A stretch of DNA of 64,000 nt from Enoplolaimus lenunculus (Eukaryota; Nematoda; Enoplea; Enoplida; Thoracostomopsidae): assembly GCA_030248215.1 (NCBI GenBank), contig JASANG010002509.1:310001-374000 (forward strand). Direction: 5' to 3'. Every line of letters starts with the position of its first letter. Position 1 is the stretch's first letter. The notes under the pieces were generated by a model. It was given only the letters and a program-made list of their open reading frames with translations, was not told where the DNA came from and did no database searches. Below are positions 28,501 through 35,320 of the stretch, in pieces. Both the position numbers and the translations under genes were made by a program.

Positions 28501-31500
28501 CCCATTGAACTGGCGGCGACGAACATTTGTTCAGACTTTTAATTTGGCGTGAACTTCTTGGCAGATGAGAATTCATGTTGCCAAACAACCCAAGAAAATG
28601 ACTCAGATATGAAACTGTTGACTTTTTTTCGTAAATAATATTTAAAACAACTTTAAGCTATTAAACGTTAGTTTTTGGTCACGCTAATATTGTGAAAAAT
28701 TTGCTTTTCACAGGTGACTTATACGTTGTCGGAACAGCGAACGCGAAAACAATATTAGGCGGAAACGGCACACAAATCATTGGTCTCGCAGTTGAAGCAA
28801 CAGATGCAGGAAAGCCTCCGCGTCGAGCTACAACTTCAGTTCAAGTCCAAATTGTGCCAACAAGTAGTCAACAACAACCGGAATTCGAACGTGATTCGTA
28901 TTCGTAAGTTTGTGACTGAATTTAGTGACAGCGTTCGATGGGCTTCCAGGGCCAGTAAGCAAACGGGGAATGGGGAACTGAGTCTTTCCTAAAAAGCTGC
29001 ATCATAAGTTTCAATCTCAACTAAAAATTAGTCAAGCCAACGAACTAAAATTATTACGTTTAGAAAATTGCCATAGCAGCGAATTTTTGATCAACAGAAT
29101 ATGACCGCAAAAACGTTGGTCTGCTTGGCATATACACGCTAACAATGACCCCCCTTGTTATTCGGTTACGGACTGTTTTTGACCCACGCTCCGCCGCCCT
29201 TAGTTACTAATATATATCCGGTACTGCAACTATCCGTTGAATTAAACGTATATTTGTCTCGTTTCAGTAGTTTGAGCGATCATAAAAGGTTATACTTAAG
29301 AATGTACTTTCAAAATTTAAGTACGCTTTAAAGTTTCGACCTCAAATTATTTGGTACTGGAGTCATTTATGTGCTACAATTAGGGTTAATTGACATTTAT
29401 GGAATCTAATTAGGTTTTAGGGACGCTATCCGCTTACGGACTCTTATTAGGGATACGGGCTCGTATTGATTCGGACCCAAATTGGGGACCCCCGTCTTAT
29501 TCGGGTCAATAAAGCACAACACATATTCTTTTGAAGGTTGCCGCAAGCAAATACAAGAGTCACCGCCAAGACATAGGATATTCTTAGGAAAACGTTTTAT
29601 GAAAAGCTCATGGGTTACGCAATGGGTTTTTTAAACCTAAAGCTAAGGCTGTTGAAAGAAGTGTATAAGAGCCACAAAAGCATATGACAGACGTCATATC
29701 TTTACAGAAAGCGTAAAATCACGCAATATGACATATAAAACCAAGAAAACTATTCCGACAGACATGCGAAGATTTCACATGATTGTGACTAGCTGGACTA
29801 GACATTTTATATAGACAAAGGTAAAATCCATGGGGTTGAGTATCTATAGTCCCATATCGATACGGGCACGTTAGACCAAAATATGGAAGCTCCAGGACGT
29901 TAACAATCTCACCTTGCTACACTGCAAAAAAATGGTGAGTCAAATTGACTCTCTCCGAAATAGGCTCTACGGGACTACACAAACTGAGTCAAATTCGACT
30001 CCGCCAGAGTCAAATTCAACTCACTAGTTTCGTCGTCCGTTGAAGCCTTTCGCGCAGCTTCAAGGCCACACCAAAAGCCAGTTTTAAGTCTTGGAGTGGG
30101 GCGTAAATTTATTTTCAAGTTAGCTATAGCATACCTAAAAACTGCCAAAACCAGCCAGTTTTATAAGCACCAAAACTAAAGCAATAATCACATTTACGTT
30201 ACCACATAAGTAGTGGCACATATTACTGATGGGAAGGACTGTGCGAGTGAGTGCAACATAATATGTTTAATTACACACCAATTTAAACCTGGCCCTCACT
30301 AAAAAATATACTTAAAATTAAGTAAAACTGTTGCCGAATTAAGTGTCGGGTTTACTTACTATGGTGCTTGGCAAAGTTTTACTTAATTTTACGCAAACAC
30401 AAAATATTTACCTTTACATATTTAAAAAAGTTAGTAAAATATTACTATAGTATTTTAAGTAGAGTGTTTTTACAGAGTACAAGTTGCAACCAAACTGTGA
30501 AAAAATAACGAGCAATACTCTATACATAGAATAAGTTTTACACGTCATGTTTCAATGATTAATTGGCCTATATTATAATTTCTAGGTACTGGAAGCCCGC
30601 CAGTGCAGTCAGGATTTCAGAAAGAAGTCTTAAAGTTGTATAAAAATTTAAAACGAAAATCTTGCGTTACCAACTTAAAACTTTCCACAAAATTCCGCCA
30701 AAGAAAACACCAAGGAGAGTTTGACCCCTCGAGAATTGCCGACGTGAAATGTTTATATGCATGCAACATTTTACTGATATATGGCAGTTGATAGAAACTC
30801 ACTATAAGTTTCTAGTGGTCATGACTGGACCAACTAGCTATGCTTGTCACAAATGTTTCAAAATTTACTAACAAAAATCAATTCACTTTAGATGACACTG
30901 TATAACTCGCGATGACCGTAAATTTGGCTATTCGCCAAATTAATTGTTCATAATATCCTGCGTACGAGTAAAACATACCGTCAACGCATGATACTATATC
31001 ATAACGCTTTATCATTTCAGATTTGAAGCGCGTGAAGATTTAGTTGTGCACTCAATCATCGGAACGCTATCAACGCGCAAACGAGGCAACCGCCACATTT
31101 TATTTTCCATCCTCTCAGGCGATCACAATCGTTCGTTTTCCATCGACCACGCCGGTAATGTCATTCTCGAAAAACCATTAGATCGCGAACGGATACCTAG
31201 CTACTCGTTGCGCGCCAGTGTTCATACTAAAGCCAATTCGGTAGCTAACTCAACGGCGCGCGTTGCGATCATTGTCTCGGACGTCAACGATCATACGCCT
31301 GAGTTTTCAACGTCGAGGTATTTTACGGAAATTGGTGAAACTGCCGAAATAGGATCTAGTATATCGACGGTAAGTGCGCGCGATGCAGATATTGGACAGA
31401 ATGGACGAATTCGGTACGCAATAACGTCTGGTAACGACCGGGATCGTTTCGAAATTGGCGAGGTCAGTGGAGTGATAAGCGTCGCGAGGGCGTTGGACTA

Positions 31501-34500
31501 TGAAGCACGCCAGAGTTATAAGCTGCTTGTGCGAGCAACCGATTCTGGACATGTGCCCCGGTCCAGCCTGGCGACCGTATTTGTAGCGATTAAAGACGAA
31601 AATGATCATCAGCCGCATTTCACCAGCCCTGCGTATCGGGTACGTGTGCCAGAAAATACACCAAATCAAACGTTGTTGTTCACTGCGACTGCCACAGATC
31701 AAGATACCGGCCGCTATGGCAATATTACGTACTCAATACTGGAAGCCAGAATGAAGTCTGCAATCAAAGACCATTTTACCATCAACGCGTTGTCGGGCGA
31801 AATTAGATCCAAAGGTGTCTTTGATTTTGAATCACGGACCGCGTATTCGTTCACAATAGTCGCTACTGACGCTGGCGACCAGTCTTCCCACGTTCCGGCA
31901 CAAGTTTTGATATCGGGCGTTGATGAATTTGCGCCCCAGTTTTCTGTTCGCCACTATGTGTTCGCGGCGTCGTACGCTTCAGGTCCAGGCGATTTCGTGG
32001 GAGCAGTCTACGCGGATGATAAAGACGCAGGGTTTGACGGCCAGGTCCGCTACCGTCTGAAAGATGCATCTGTTTATTTTGAAATTCACGAGACTACCGG
32101 TGTCATTACTGTCGCGGCTCCGTTGGCACCGCTGGCCGAAGAGTTTCCAGTCGCGTCGTTGAATCCAGGCGGCGAGAACGAAAAGCGATCCAGGAGGCGT
32201 AGAAGGGTCGCGACGAACGGTTCTTATGATTGCGGAAATGGACCACAGAACAGTTATAGCTTTGGACAGTATTTGGTACCGAAACAAAACACGACAACTA
32301 CCGTATCAATGGTCGACCGAAGCTATCAAGCTGCCGAATCGTTCATTCGTACTATTATGGGCAAACATCAAAATAGTCGAGCACAAATTGGCGGCGAGGA
32401 ACCAAACGGAGCAACTCGACAGTCTCGAGCAGTAGCAGATACGGTGTCCGGGGATACTTTAGTTTTAGAATCCATTCAAAACCGCGAATCGCCAAGTTCT
32501 AACGCTGATAGAACAAGTCGTAAGCTTGGGCGTCAAAAACGACCCGATTCTACAAAAAGTCGGCTGGAAAAACGTCAAAACGCGCAAGCTGACTCCGACC
32601 GCGAACGAACTCCTCTGGTACGCAAAGTGTTCCTCACCGTCATCGCTCAATCTGGACCATTGGACGCTCCAAAACCAACGCGAACGTCAGTCGAAATTCA
32701 ACTAAGCCACGATCCAGTCGGAGGGGCAGCGGCGCATACTGCAGACTTGAGAATTGCAATTATTGCTACTGTTTGCGTTATACTGTTTCTGCTGATTTTG
32801 CTGTTAGTTTTATGCATTTGTGCTCGTCTCAATTTGTGCGTATGCTGTTGTAGTGGTCGAAAATCACGAAAGCGTTCAAGTAAGAAATCAACGTCGGCAC
32901 GATCGCATAACGAACAACAATTTCAACTCAGGAGCAGTGGTGGATCAAAGAAACCGCAAGCGTTCGCCGCATCGGGCGGCGGTGGTCCGTTACGTGGTAA
33001 CTTAAAACACTATACCAGTGTAAGTGGAAACGGCGACGGCCAGCCAATAAGATCAGCGCCACCGGGTCTTACTCAACCGTTTGATTCGCGATCGACGCAC
33101 GATGTTACGTACCACAGCGCCGCAACACCAAACGCCCACACGAAGGTGTCCGCAAAACCGCTGCTCGCAGTTCAAAATCGAACAGCAAACCTGGTTGGTT
33201 CCAAACAACCGAACGGCACCGCTATTCATGACGCGTCTCAACTGCGATCGAGTCCTGAGGAACGAGTACCATTAGCGACAAAAGTGAACCGACCTGCGGT
33301 ACCACGTCGACAATCGCCAGACGATAGTATGCCACAAGAAAATTTGCCAGGGTTGTTTGTATCCAGAGACGTTGATGGCATTCCGAAACAGTCAGCTGGA
33401 AGTAACGCACTGACAAGTTTCACCAATTTGTCAGCGTCAAACTGTGGTCAGTCATCCGGCCGCGGCTCAGATCAACTAGATAGCAGTGGTGACAATTGTA
33501 GCGATATTTGGCAACAACAACAACAACACGCGAGGCAACGGTCTTTCCAAACCCCGGCGTCTACAACCAACCGTCTTGAGTCAGGCACCCGGCTTCGAAG
33601 TGCACCAGATTCAGGCATTCACGTTCTGTCACCTGACGATTGTGGTTCGCTAGCTGGATCTGAGTTTCAAGCTGGCCAAGAATACCTAAGCAATCTTGGC
33701 GTAGCGTCAGCGAGTGGAACAGGACAAGAGGATGAAACTGGTTTATACGGAGCGCGAAGCACAGTTCGGGCAACACCAACCAGTCAATCGTCAGCGAGAA
33801 ATGTTGCACGACCCTATGCAGTCGTCGAAGCCCCGCAGTCGTTGCGGTATACTGAAAAGCAACAACAACAGCAGCAGCAACTACAACAACAACGACAACA
33901 ACAACAACAGTCAAACCAGAAACAATTACATGGGCATCCGCCAAAACTTAGCCAGACAATTTCTAGTCCTTGCGAAGAACAGCCAACCACTCGTATGGGT
34001 AATTTTTCAGAATTCCGCTATTCAAACGTACGACATGGACAAATGAACGAACTACATAAGGGTGACCAAGAAAATGACGACATCGATATGCAGAATATTA
34101 TATATTCAAAACTAAACGAAAGTAGCGACCAAGAACACGGGGTGCACCCCAGCCATAAGTCAAATGAATTATGGTCCCCGCCGTCAGACGCTGTCAAAGG
34201 TCTTGTGACATCATCAGGGACTCGTGTCCTTGGAATTGACTCCCCATCACGTGGAAGTCTCGCCGACGAGACTACTGCGTTTCCGTTCCCTCCAGTTGTG
34301 CCCTTGGTCAACGGCACACATCATGATAGCCCCAAACGCCGGCTGATGCCCTCACTAGACGCTAACGCAAATCAAATCTCAGCATCTCGACCAGAAACAA
34401 CTTGGGGTGAAACACCAGCGTACCAACCGCTATCTCAGGTATTTTCTGAAATTGTAAAAATGCAAGATTCTCACGATACGCAAAGGCGACTAAAACAAGC

Positions 34501-35320
34501 ATCAGCCAAAAGACCTCAGATTTTAGACGGCACAGGCTTAAGCCTGGCAGGCAATGCTTTACCCCGCGAGCCACGAGGTAATACACCTCGAATATCAGTT
34601 TCAAATATATCCAAACACATTAATGGTATAAACGGTTCGGACGACAGCGGTGCCATGACTTACAACGTTGCAGATGGTCGTAAAACGTCTCATTTGGGTT
34701 TGCCAAGCTCTCGAGCTTATTCGCCAAGGACTGCTGCCACTGAACCGGCATTCGCAAGAGTTGACTTAAACGCAAATCAAATTTTACCGACAGAACAGTC
34801 ACAATCATTCCAAAGTTTGTCTCAAACATCAAATGGTTTCCTGGCTTCTTCAACTGGTCCAACTACGAACGCGTATCCGGCTACAGAGTCACGGTTGGTT
34901 AGCAAACCAAAGACACCTTCTAGAACTCCGGGAGCCGCATTCCAGTATGACGGAGAACCGGCTAAACCTCCTGGTCACATATCGTCTAATGCCTCTTCCC
35001 ATCATCGTTATCACTGCCTATCACCACACGGCCTAACTGTCAATTATGGTACTCCTGATATTTCAAGTCAAGAACCAGTGTACGAACGGACTTCTTCGCA
35101 AATTTATCAACAAGCCACTCCTGTAAGTGCTTCCGATTACTCCTACTATGATTCAAATAATAATAGTAGCAAAAGTCCTGCAAAGGCACACCACCGACCA
35201 TCTGTTTATACTCCTGTTTCAAATGGTATCGACTCCATCGGAAATCAAAGGCTTCCAAGTGACACATGTATTCCTTCCGGCAAGCAATATTTAGGATCTG
35301 ATGTTGAAATTAAAATCTAA
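1283..35320 (+). CDS. DCHS1: Dachsous-type giant cadherin (3' part, 23 exons)
   Basis: This gene encodes a very large single-pass cell-surface cadherin. Dachsous pairs in trans with Fat cadherins and governs planar cell polarity and Hippo-linked growth. The spliced product within the window is about 3,224 residues: the end of one extracellular cadherin (EC) repeat, 20 further repeats, one transmembrane helix (about residues 2370-2393) and a tail of about 830 residues. Repeats show the usual LDRE/LDYE, DxDxGxNG and DxNDNxP calcium motifs. There are no EGF or laminin-G domains, which argues against Fat, and the tail is far longer than that of CDH23. Human DCHS1 has 27 repeats, so roughly six repeats and the signal peptide should lie upstream. 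All 22 introns are GT-AG with matching phases (1, 0 or 2). The exact orthology (DCHS1 versus DCHS2 or a lineage-specific copy) is inferred from architecture only. Confidence 0.85.
1680..1873 (+). mobile_element. GC-rich inverted-repeat element
   Basis: A 194-bp island, much richer in GC than its surroundings, begins GGTTGCGCTATAC and ends with the related inverse GGCGTAACC. A second element at 7490-7680 ends in the same TATAGCGCAACC. Inside are repeated GCGCGG and GGTGCGCGG words that could fold. Confidence 0.55.
1997..2166 (+). mobile_element. hAT-like MITE with 8-bp target duplication
   Basis: A 170-bp element bounded by the direct repeat GCTCTTTG (1989-1996 and 2167-2174) and inverted ends CAGGCCCGTAG / CTACGGGCCCG. 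Diverged relatives lie at about 8698-8855 (reverse), 20465-20545 and 27640-27765, recognised by GCCAGCTCACCTTGTTAGG and C-rich blocks. Confidence 0.75.
2588..2763 (+). CDS. DCHS1: Dchs exon b (EC1)
   Basis: The exon starts after TATTTAG in phase 1 and ends at CAG/GTACGT in phase 0. It carries the NGMVSYSIY strand, FNIEPSTGAI and the LDHD motif of the first full repeat. Confidence 0.9.
3291..3539 (+). mobile_element. TA-flanked MITE, CACTGTAAATT ends
   Basis: The element lies in the intron before exon c. Its ends CACTGTAAATT / AATTTACAGTG are inverted, and TA precedes the left end. The inside is built of ACTCACAATGAGTT-type palindromes. The ends resemble those of Tc1/mariner-derived MITEs. 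Confidence 0.65.
3605..3856 (+). CDS. DCHS1: Dchs exon c (EC1-EC2)
   Basis: Phase 0 on both sides, 84 codons. It starts with the DVNDNPPQF linker and runs through DKDSGANGQVSYRL and FRIDADTGEI of EC2, ending inside the LDRE-equivalent MDFET motif. Confidence 0.92.
3857..5274 (+). other. Dchs intron with a repeat at its 3' end
   Basis: Mostly unrecognised AT-rich DNA. From about 5030 to 5215 it holds a C-rich repeat (AGCAGCCACCCCA, TTTAAAATGCGTCTGGCTTC, CTCCGGCACTG) that recurs at about 16490-16670, and in part at 16940-17060. Confidence 0.6.
5275..5445 (+). CDS. DCHS1: Dchs exon d (EC2-EC3)
   Basis: Phase 0/0, 57 codons, acceptor TTTTAG and donor GAG/GTACAA. It encodes the last strands of EC2, the linker DSNDNPPVF, and the first strand of EC3. 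Confidence 0.92.
5807..6221 (+). CDS. DCHS1: Dchs exon e (EC3-EC4)
   Basis: Phase 0 in, phase 1 out. It covers most of EC3, with LDRETRNAY and linker DVNDNAPNC, and the first half of EC4, including FDPDQSQNGTVYYSM. A cysteine replaces the usual final F of the linker. Confidence 0.92.
6640..6894 (+). mobile_element. TTAA-flanked MITE with tRNA-like core, copy 1
   Basis: The right end ATTCATGTGAGAAAGGG is followed by TTAA, ten bases before exon f. The left end is worn. The core has an A-box-like TAGCTGAGTGG, but its B box is decayed. The same family is at 10385-10670, 21024-21286 and 35951-36207. Confidence 0.7.
6905..7183 (+). CDS. DCHS1: Dchs exon f (EC4-EC5)
   Basis: Phase 1/1. It holds LDHEARRSY, linker DVNDNAPFF and ASDPDAGNNGTVRYSI. 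Its acceptor lies ten bases after the end of a TTAA-flanked MITE, whose target-site TTAA forms part of the intron 3' end. Confidence 0.92.
7303..7493 (+). mobile_element. TTAGGC-array element, subfamily A, copy 1
   Basis: The left end GGCCCATGTTACTTTAAGGGG and right end AAAAGTAACATTGGC are inverted. The middle holds GCTTAGGCTTAGG hexamers. No target duplication is evident, since a GC-rich repeat abuts the right end. Confidence 0.7.
7490..7680 (+). repeat. CG-rich repeat rich in CCGTACGG words
   Basis: Repeated GTACGG, GGTGACGG and CCGTCACC words on both strands form many short palindromes. The right end TATAGCGCAACC equals the inverse of the left end of the element at 1680, so this is probably a worn relative. 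Confidence 0.5.
7766..8424 (+). CDS. DCHS1: Dchs exon g (EC5-EC7)
   Basis: A large exon, phase 1 in and phase 0 out. It finishes EC5 with a weak linker (DVDDGVPNEV), holds all of EC6, and starts EC7 after DVNDNAPMF. EC6 carries an extra Ser/Thr/Asn-rich loop of about 30 residues (coding roughly 8029-8124). The donor ACAA/GTTCGG is weak but is the only one that joins in frame to the next exon. Confidence 0.88.
9174..9406 (+). CDS. DCHS1: Dchs exon h (EC7)
   Basis: Phase 0 in, phase 2 out. It contains ASDRDTGSNGRVKYAI, FDLDALSGEM and LDYEQFAEY of EC7. Confidence 0.92.
9436..9706 (+). mobile_element. MITE with CACGTGCAAGTTTTCGCTGCG ends and 8-bp duplication
   Basis: A 271-bp element flanked by GTTTAACG (9428-9435 and 9707-9714). 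Inverted ends contain ACACGTGCAAGTTT, and the arms also contain CTTGCAGCTGCAAG palindromes. A second copy lies at 57079-57350. The 8-bp duplication suggests a hAT-like mover. Confidence 0.75.
9924..10123 (+). CDS. DCHS1: Dchs exon i (EC7-EC8)
   Basis: Phase 2 in, phase 1 out. It opens with linker DINDNSPVF and carries ARDADWRDNGRVSYSI of EC8. Confidence 0.92.
10252..10365 (+). repeat. tRNA-derived SINE, copy 1
   Basis: The head resembles a tRNA, with an A-box region GGTTAGAGCAGCGG and B box GGGTTCGAACCC, but the acceptor arms do not pair, so it is not a working tRNA. The tail (GCAGCTAAATTTTCGTG, GGGCTCTGTATGG) is shared with the copy at 25970. Confidence 0.65.
10385..10670 (+). mobile_element. 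TTAA-flanked MITE with tRNA-like core, copy 2
   Basis: It ends in AATATTCATGTGAGAAAGGG followed by TTAA. The left end is lost or worn, and the middle carries an extra stretch relative to the other copies. Confidence 0.6.
11075..11332 (+). CDS. DCHS1: Dchs exon j (EC8-EC9)
   Basis: Phase 1/1. It ends EC8 with a degenerate linker, DVSNNAPRF (the DxND aspartate replaced by N), then begins EC9 with YYANVSEDSPLG. The donor is GTATGT. Confidence 0.9.
11721..11858 (+). CDS. DCHS1: Dchs exon k (EC9)
   Basis: Phase 1/1, 138 bp. It holds FKLNQRTGEI and LDREERDEY. The next intron is 6.4 kb long and starts with a giant minisatellite. Confidence 0.9.
11921..15034 (+). repeat. 28-bp minisatellite, about 110 units
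   Basis: A tandem array of the unit GGGTCAATGAGATCCATAAA plus GTTGTCCA, 28 bp, spanning 3.1 kb. It starts about 60 bases after the 5' splice site of exon k. Variant units (AAGTTCAATG, AGAGTCAATGATATCC, TCAACGAGATTCACAAATTT) recur in the same order, so there are higher-order repeats of several units. Two blocks (about 12190-12850 and 13345-13690) are full of one- and two-base deletions. Open frames here are artefacts of the repeat. Confidence 0.97.
15402..15621 (+). mobile_element. CACTGCAAAAAATGGTGAGTC palindromic MITE, copy 1
   Basis: Inverted ends CACTGTAAAAAATGGTGAGT / ACATTTTTTGCAGTG, with TA on the left. The middle repeats GAGTCAAATTCGACTC-type palindromes. This family has at least ten pieces in the window. 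Confidence 0.85.
15853..15959 (+). mobile_element. Half copy of the CACTGCAAAAAATGG MITE
   Basis: Only the right half is present: GACTCTGGCGGAGTCGAATT through CACCATTTTTTACAGTG. Confidence 0.75.
16040..16195 (+). mobile_element. CACTGCAAAAAATGG MITE, copy 2
   Basis: Inverted ends CACTGCTAAAAATGGTGAGT / TCACCATTTTTTCCAGTG, with TA on both sides. It is internally shortened. Confidence 0.82.
17790..18066 (+). repeat. ATT/AAT microsatellite
   Basis: About 275 bases of AAT and ATT triplets that switch strand phase many times, giving long self-complementary runs. It lies 165 bases before exon l. The apparent poly-isoleucine frame is not a gene. Confidence 0.97.
18230..18442 (+). CDS. DCHS1: Dchs exon l (EC9-EC10)
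   Basis: Phase 1/1. The join across the 6.4-kb intron gives YVITVYAKEPAFP, a normal EC9 strand, which confirms the pairing. It includes linker DVNDHTPVL and the first half of EC10. Confidence 0.9.
18483..18673 (+). mobile_element. TTAGGC-array element, subfamily A, copy 2
   Basis: Ends GGCCAATGTTACTTTTAAG / CTTTAAAGTATGATGGGCC. The middle has two runs of CCTAAG hexamers. Flanks CAAAACGC and AAAAATGC agree at six of eight bases. Confidence 0.75.
18842..18955 (+). repeat. Two-copy 57-bp tandem repeat
   Basis: The unit contains CGACAACTCATCG, CCGACAC and TTCTAGTCGACT, repeated head to tail with few changes. Confidence 0.8.
19069..19482 (+). mobile_element. hAT-like MITE, CAGGGTGCAACCGG ends, copy 1
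   Basis: A 414-bp element with inverted ends CAGGGTGCAACCGAAATTTC / CCGGTTGCACCCTG and an 8-bp flank repeat matching at seven of eight (GCCAGTAC / GTCAGTAC). The arms are runs of CCGGTTCCGG. It lies 80 bases before exon m. Confidence 0.85.
19564..19936 (+). CDS. DCHS1: Dchs exon m (EC10-EC11)
   Basis: Phase 1 in, phase 2 out. It contains FYIDPHSGYL, LDREIVAYY, linker DVNDNAPLF and ATDPDLGSSGQVTYSI. Confidence 0.92.
20144..20332 (+). mobile_element. TTAGGC-array element, subfamily B, copy 1
   Basis: A perfect 8-bp target duplication, AATAGTTT (20136-20143 and 20333-20340). Ends are GGCCAATGTAAAGAACA / GATCTTTACATGGGCC. The core holds CCTAGCCTAAGCCTAAGCC-type hexamers. Confidence 0.88.
20639..20890 (+). 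CDS. DCHS1: Dchs exon n (EC11-EC12)
   Basis: Phase 2/2. It encodes IDYESGHAY and linker DRNDHEPQF, then EC12, whose first strand (VVNVTQQLAAG) lacks the usual acidic residue (PEN/SED position). Confidence 0.9.
21024..21286 (+). mobile_element. TTAA-flanked MITE with tRNA-like core, copy 3
   Basis: A left TTAA precedes CCACTTCTCACATTGAGTT; the right end is ATTCATGTGAGATAGGG, with the second TTAA changed to CTGA. The core contains TAGCTGAGTGGCG and GGAGTTCGAATCC, good A- and B-box matches of a pol III promoter. Confidence 0.8.
21683..21870 (+). CDS. DCHS1: Dchs exon o (EC12)
   Basis: Phase 2 in, phase 1 out. The join restores the KIHYSFVDPF strand. It carries FNINSETGVI, and EC12 lacks the LDRE-type motif at the expected place. 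Confidence 0.88.
21932..22262 (+). mobile_element. Inverted-repeat element, GTGACCCGAATAAG ends, copy 1
   Basis: The left end GTGACCCGAATAAGAATGGG faces the right end GGGGACCCCTCTTATTAGG. About 330 bp, sharing most of its length with 29130-29507. Confidence 0.7.
22600..22779 (+). CDS. DCHS1: Dchs exon p (EC12-EC13)
   Basis: Phase 1/1, 180 bp. The EC12-EC13 linker has no DxNDN motif (GSDQNGLRF), followed by TSISENVIDGTEV and EYSLIAG of EC13. Confidence 0.88.
22807..22994 (+). mobile_element. TTAGGC-array element, subfamily A, copy 3
   Basis: Left end GGCCAATTTTATTTTTAGGG and right end CCCTAAAAGTAACATGGGCC are inverted; the core has CCTAACCCTAAGCC and related hexamers. Confidence 0.75.
23563..23813 (+). 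CDS. DCHS1: Dchs exon q (EC13-EC14)
   Basis: Phase 1 in, phase 0 out. It completes EC13 with linker DANDNQPEF and opens EC14 with the sequence YEGKPKDAFV. Confidence 0.9.
24067..24281 (+). mobile_element. CACTGCAAAAAATGG MITE, copy 3
   Basis: Full-length copy with TA before the left end. A partial duplicate of its left end sits at 24030-24060. Just before it, 23837-23905 is a fragment of the CAGGGTGCAACCGG family. Confidence 0.8.
24558..24840 (+). CDS. DCHS1: Dchs exon r (EC14-EC15)
   Basis: Phase 0 in, phase 1 out. It contains FDADSGQNAALTYSV, LDREITNAY and linker DENDNEPTF. Confidence 0.92.
25127..25324 (+). mobile_element. CACTGCAAAAAATGG MITE, copy 4
   Basis: Full-length copy, inverted ends CACTGCAAAAAATGGTGAGT / GATTCATCATGTTTTGCAGTG, TA on the right side. 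Confidence 0.85.
25519..25709 (+). CDS. DCHS1: Dchs exon s (EC15)
   Basis: Phase 1 in, phase 0 out, donor GTAAGT. It includes FSIDRFSGRI and LDYETRREH. Confidence 0.9.
25970..26095 (+). repeat. tRNA-derived SINE, copy 2
   Basis: The tRNA-like head has TAGCTTAGTGGGTTAGAGC and GGGGTTTCGAGCCCC. The tail is shared with the copy at 10252. The acceptor arms pair poorly, so it is a SINE head and not a gene. Confidence 0.65.
26214..26340 (+). mobile_element. TTAGGC-array element, subfamily B, truncated
   Basis: Left end GGCCTAATGTAAGGAAC and a CCTAAACCTAAGCC core are present. The right end is cut after the CCACAGAAAAACGTTCCG block, about 45 bases before exon t. Confidence 0.65.
26385..26480 (+). 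CDS. DCHS1: Dchs exon t, small (EC15-EC16)
   Basis: A 96-bp exon of exactly 32 codons, phase 0/0, acceptor TTCAG and donor CAG/GTAAAA. It supplies the end of EC15 and the linker DDNDNTPHF, without which the flanking exons would lack a repeat boundary. It is too short to stand out as an open frame. Confidence 0.87.
26481..27800 (+). other. Dchs intron with a CGGGTA-rich repeat
   Basis: Blocks rich in GCGGGTA at about 26745-26850 and 27410-27530 may be the two ends of one worn element of about 790 bp. From 27640 there is a fragment related to the element at 1997. The rest is unrecognised. Confidence 0.5.
27801..27948 (+). CDS. DCHS1: Dchs exon u (EC16)
   Basis: Phase 0 in, phase 1 out. It encodes SLPEDTSAGSSI, ATDMDSGDNGRVSYRI and HMNSTTG. 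Confidence 0.9.
28221..28436 (+). mobile_element. Inverted-repeat element, GGGCCCATATTC family, best copy
   Basis: Ends GGGCCCATATTCTCAAAT / GCGAATACGGGCCC are inverted, with a CTATCACCAACTGGTAATAG core near the right end. Confidence 0.65.
28714..28903 (+). CDS. DCHS1: Dchs exon v (EC16-EC17)
   Basis: Phase 1 in, phase 2 out, donor GTAAGT. EC16 ends in a non-canonical, glutamine-rich linker (VPTSSQQQPEF) with no DxNDN. Confidence 0.9.
29130..29507 (+). mobile_element. Inverted-repeat element, GTGACCCGAATAAG family, copy 2
   Basis: The right end GGGGACCCCCGTCTTATTCG matches the inverse of the left end of the copy at 21932. Long blocks such as CTTACGGACTCTTATTAGGG are identical in both. The left end is less clear. 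Confidence 0.65.
29920..30020 (+). mobile_element. Left half of the CACTGCAAAAAATGG MITE
   Basis: It begins CACTGCAAAAAAATGGTGAG after TA and stops at the palindrome centre. Confidence 0.8.
31021..35320 (+). CDS. DCHS1: Dchs terminal exon (EC17-EC20, TM, cytoplasmic tail)
   Basis: A single 4.3-kb last exon, entered in phase 2 and ending at TAA. It encodes EC17-EC20 (linkers DVNDHTPEF, DENDHQPHF and the degenerate VDEFAPQF), the transmembrane helix at about 32753-32824, a cysteine-rich juxtamembrane stretch (CICARLNLCVCCC) and the whole tail. EC20 is split by an insert of about 150 residues with polybasic RSRRRRR (32186-32206) and RQKR (32531-32542) sites. The tail has two glutamine tracts (33510-33530 and 33860-33910), is Ser/Gln/Asn-rich, and ends in EIKI, which fits a class II PDZ ligand. 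No clear AATAAA follows closely. Confidence 0.93.
33860..33910 (+). repeat. CAA/CAG repeat coding polyglutamine in the Dchs tail
   Basis: A run of seven Q, L, three Q, R and five Q, encoded by mixed CAA and CAG. A shorter five-Q run is at about 33513. The mixed codons should make the tract fairly stable. Confidence 0.95.

Larger units (their letters stand above)
28904..31020 (+). other. Last Dchs intron
   Basis: It holds the element at 29130-29507, a half MITE at 29920-30020 and a small inverted repeat at about 30312-30390 (TTAAGTAAAACTG / CAAAGTTTTACTTAA). No further exon is seen; the frame at 30603-30791 has no cadherin features. Confidence 0.6.

Noticed and set aside
33561-33944. Minus-strand frame with a valine/alanine run
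   Set aside because: It is the antisense of the CAA/CAG tract in the Dchs tail.
31046-35320. The 1,424-residue frame as a separate single-exon gene
   Set aside because: It starts inside EC17, joins in phase with exon v, and has no signal peptide.
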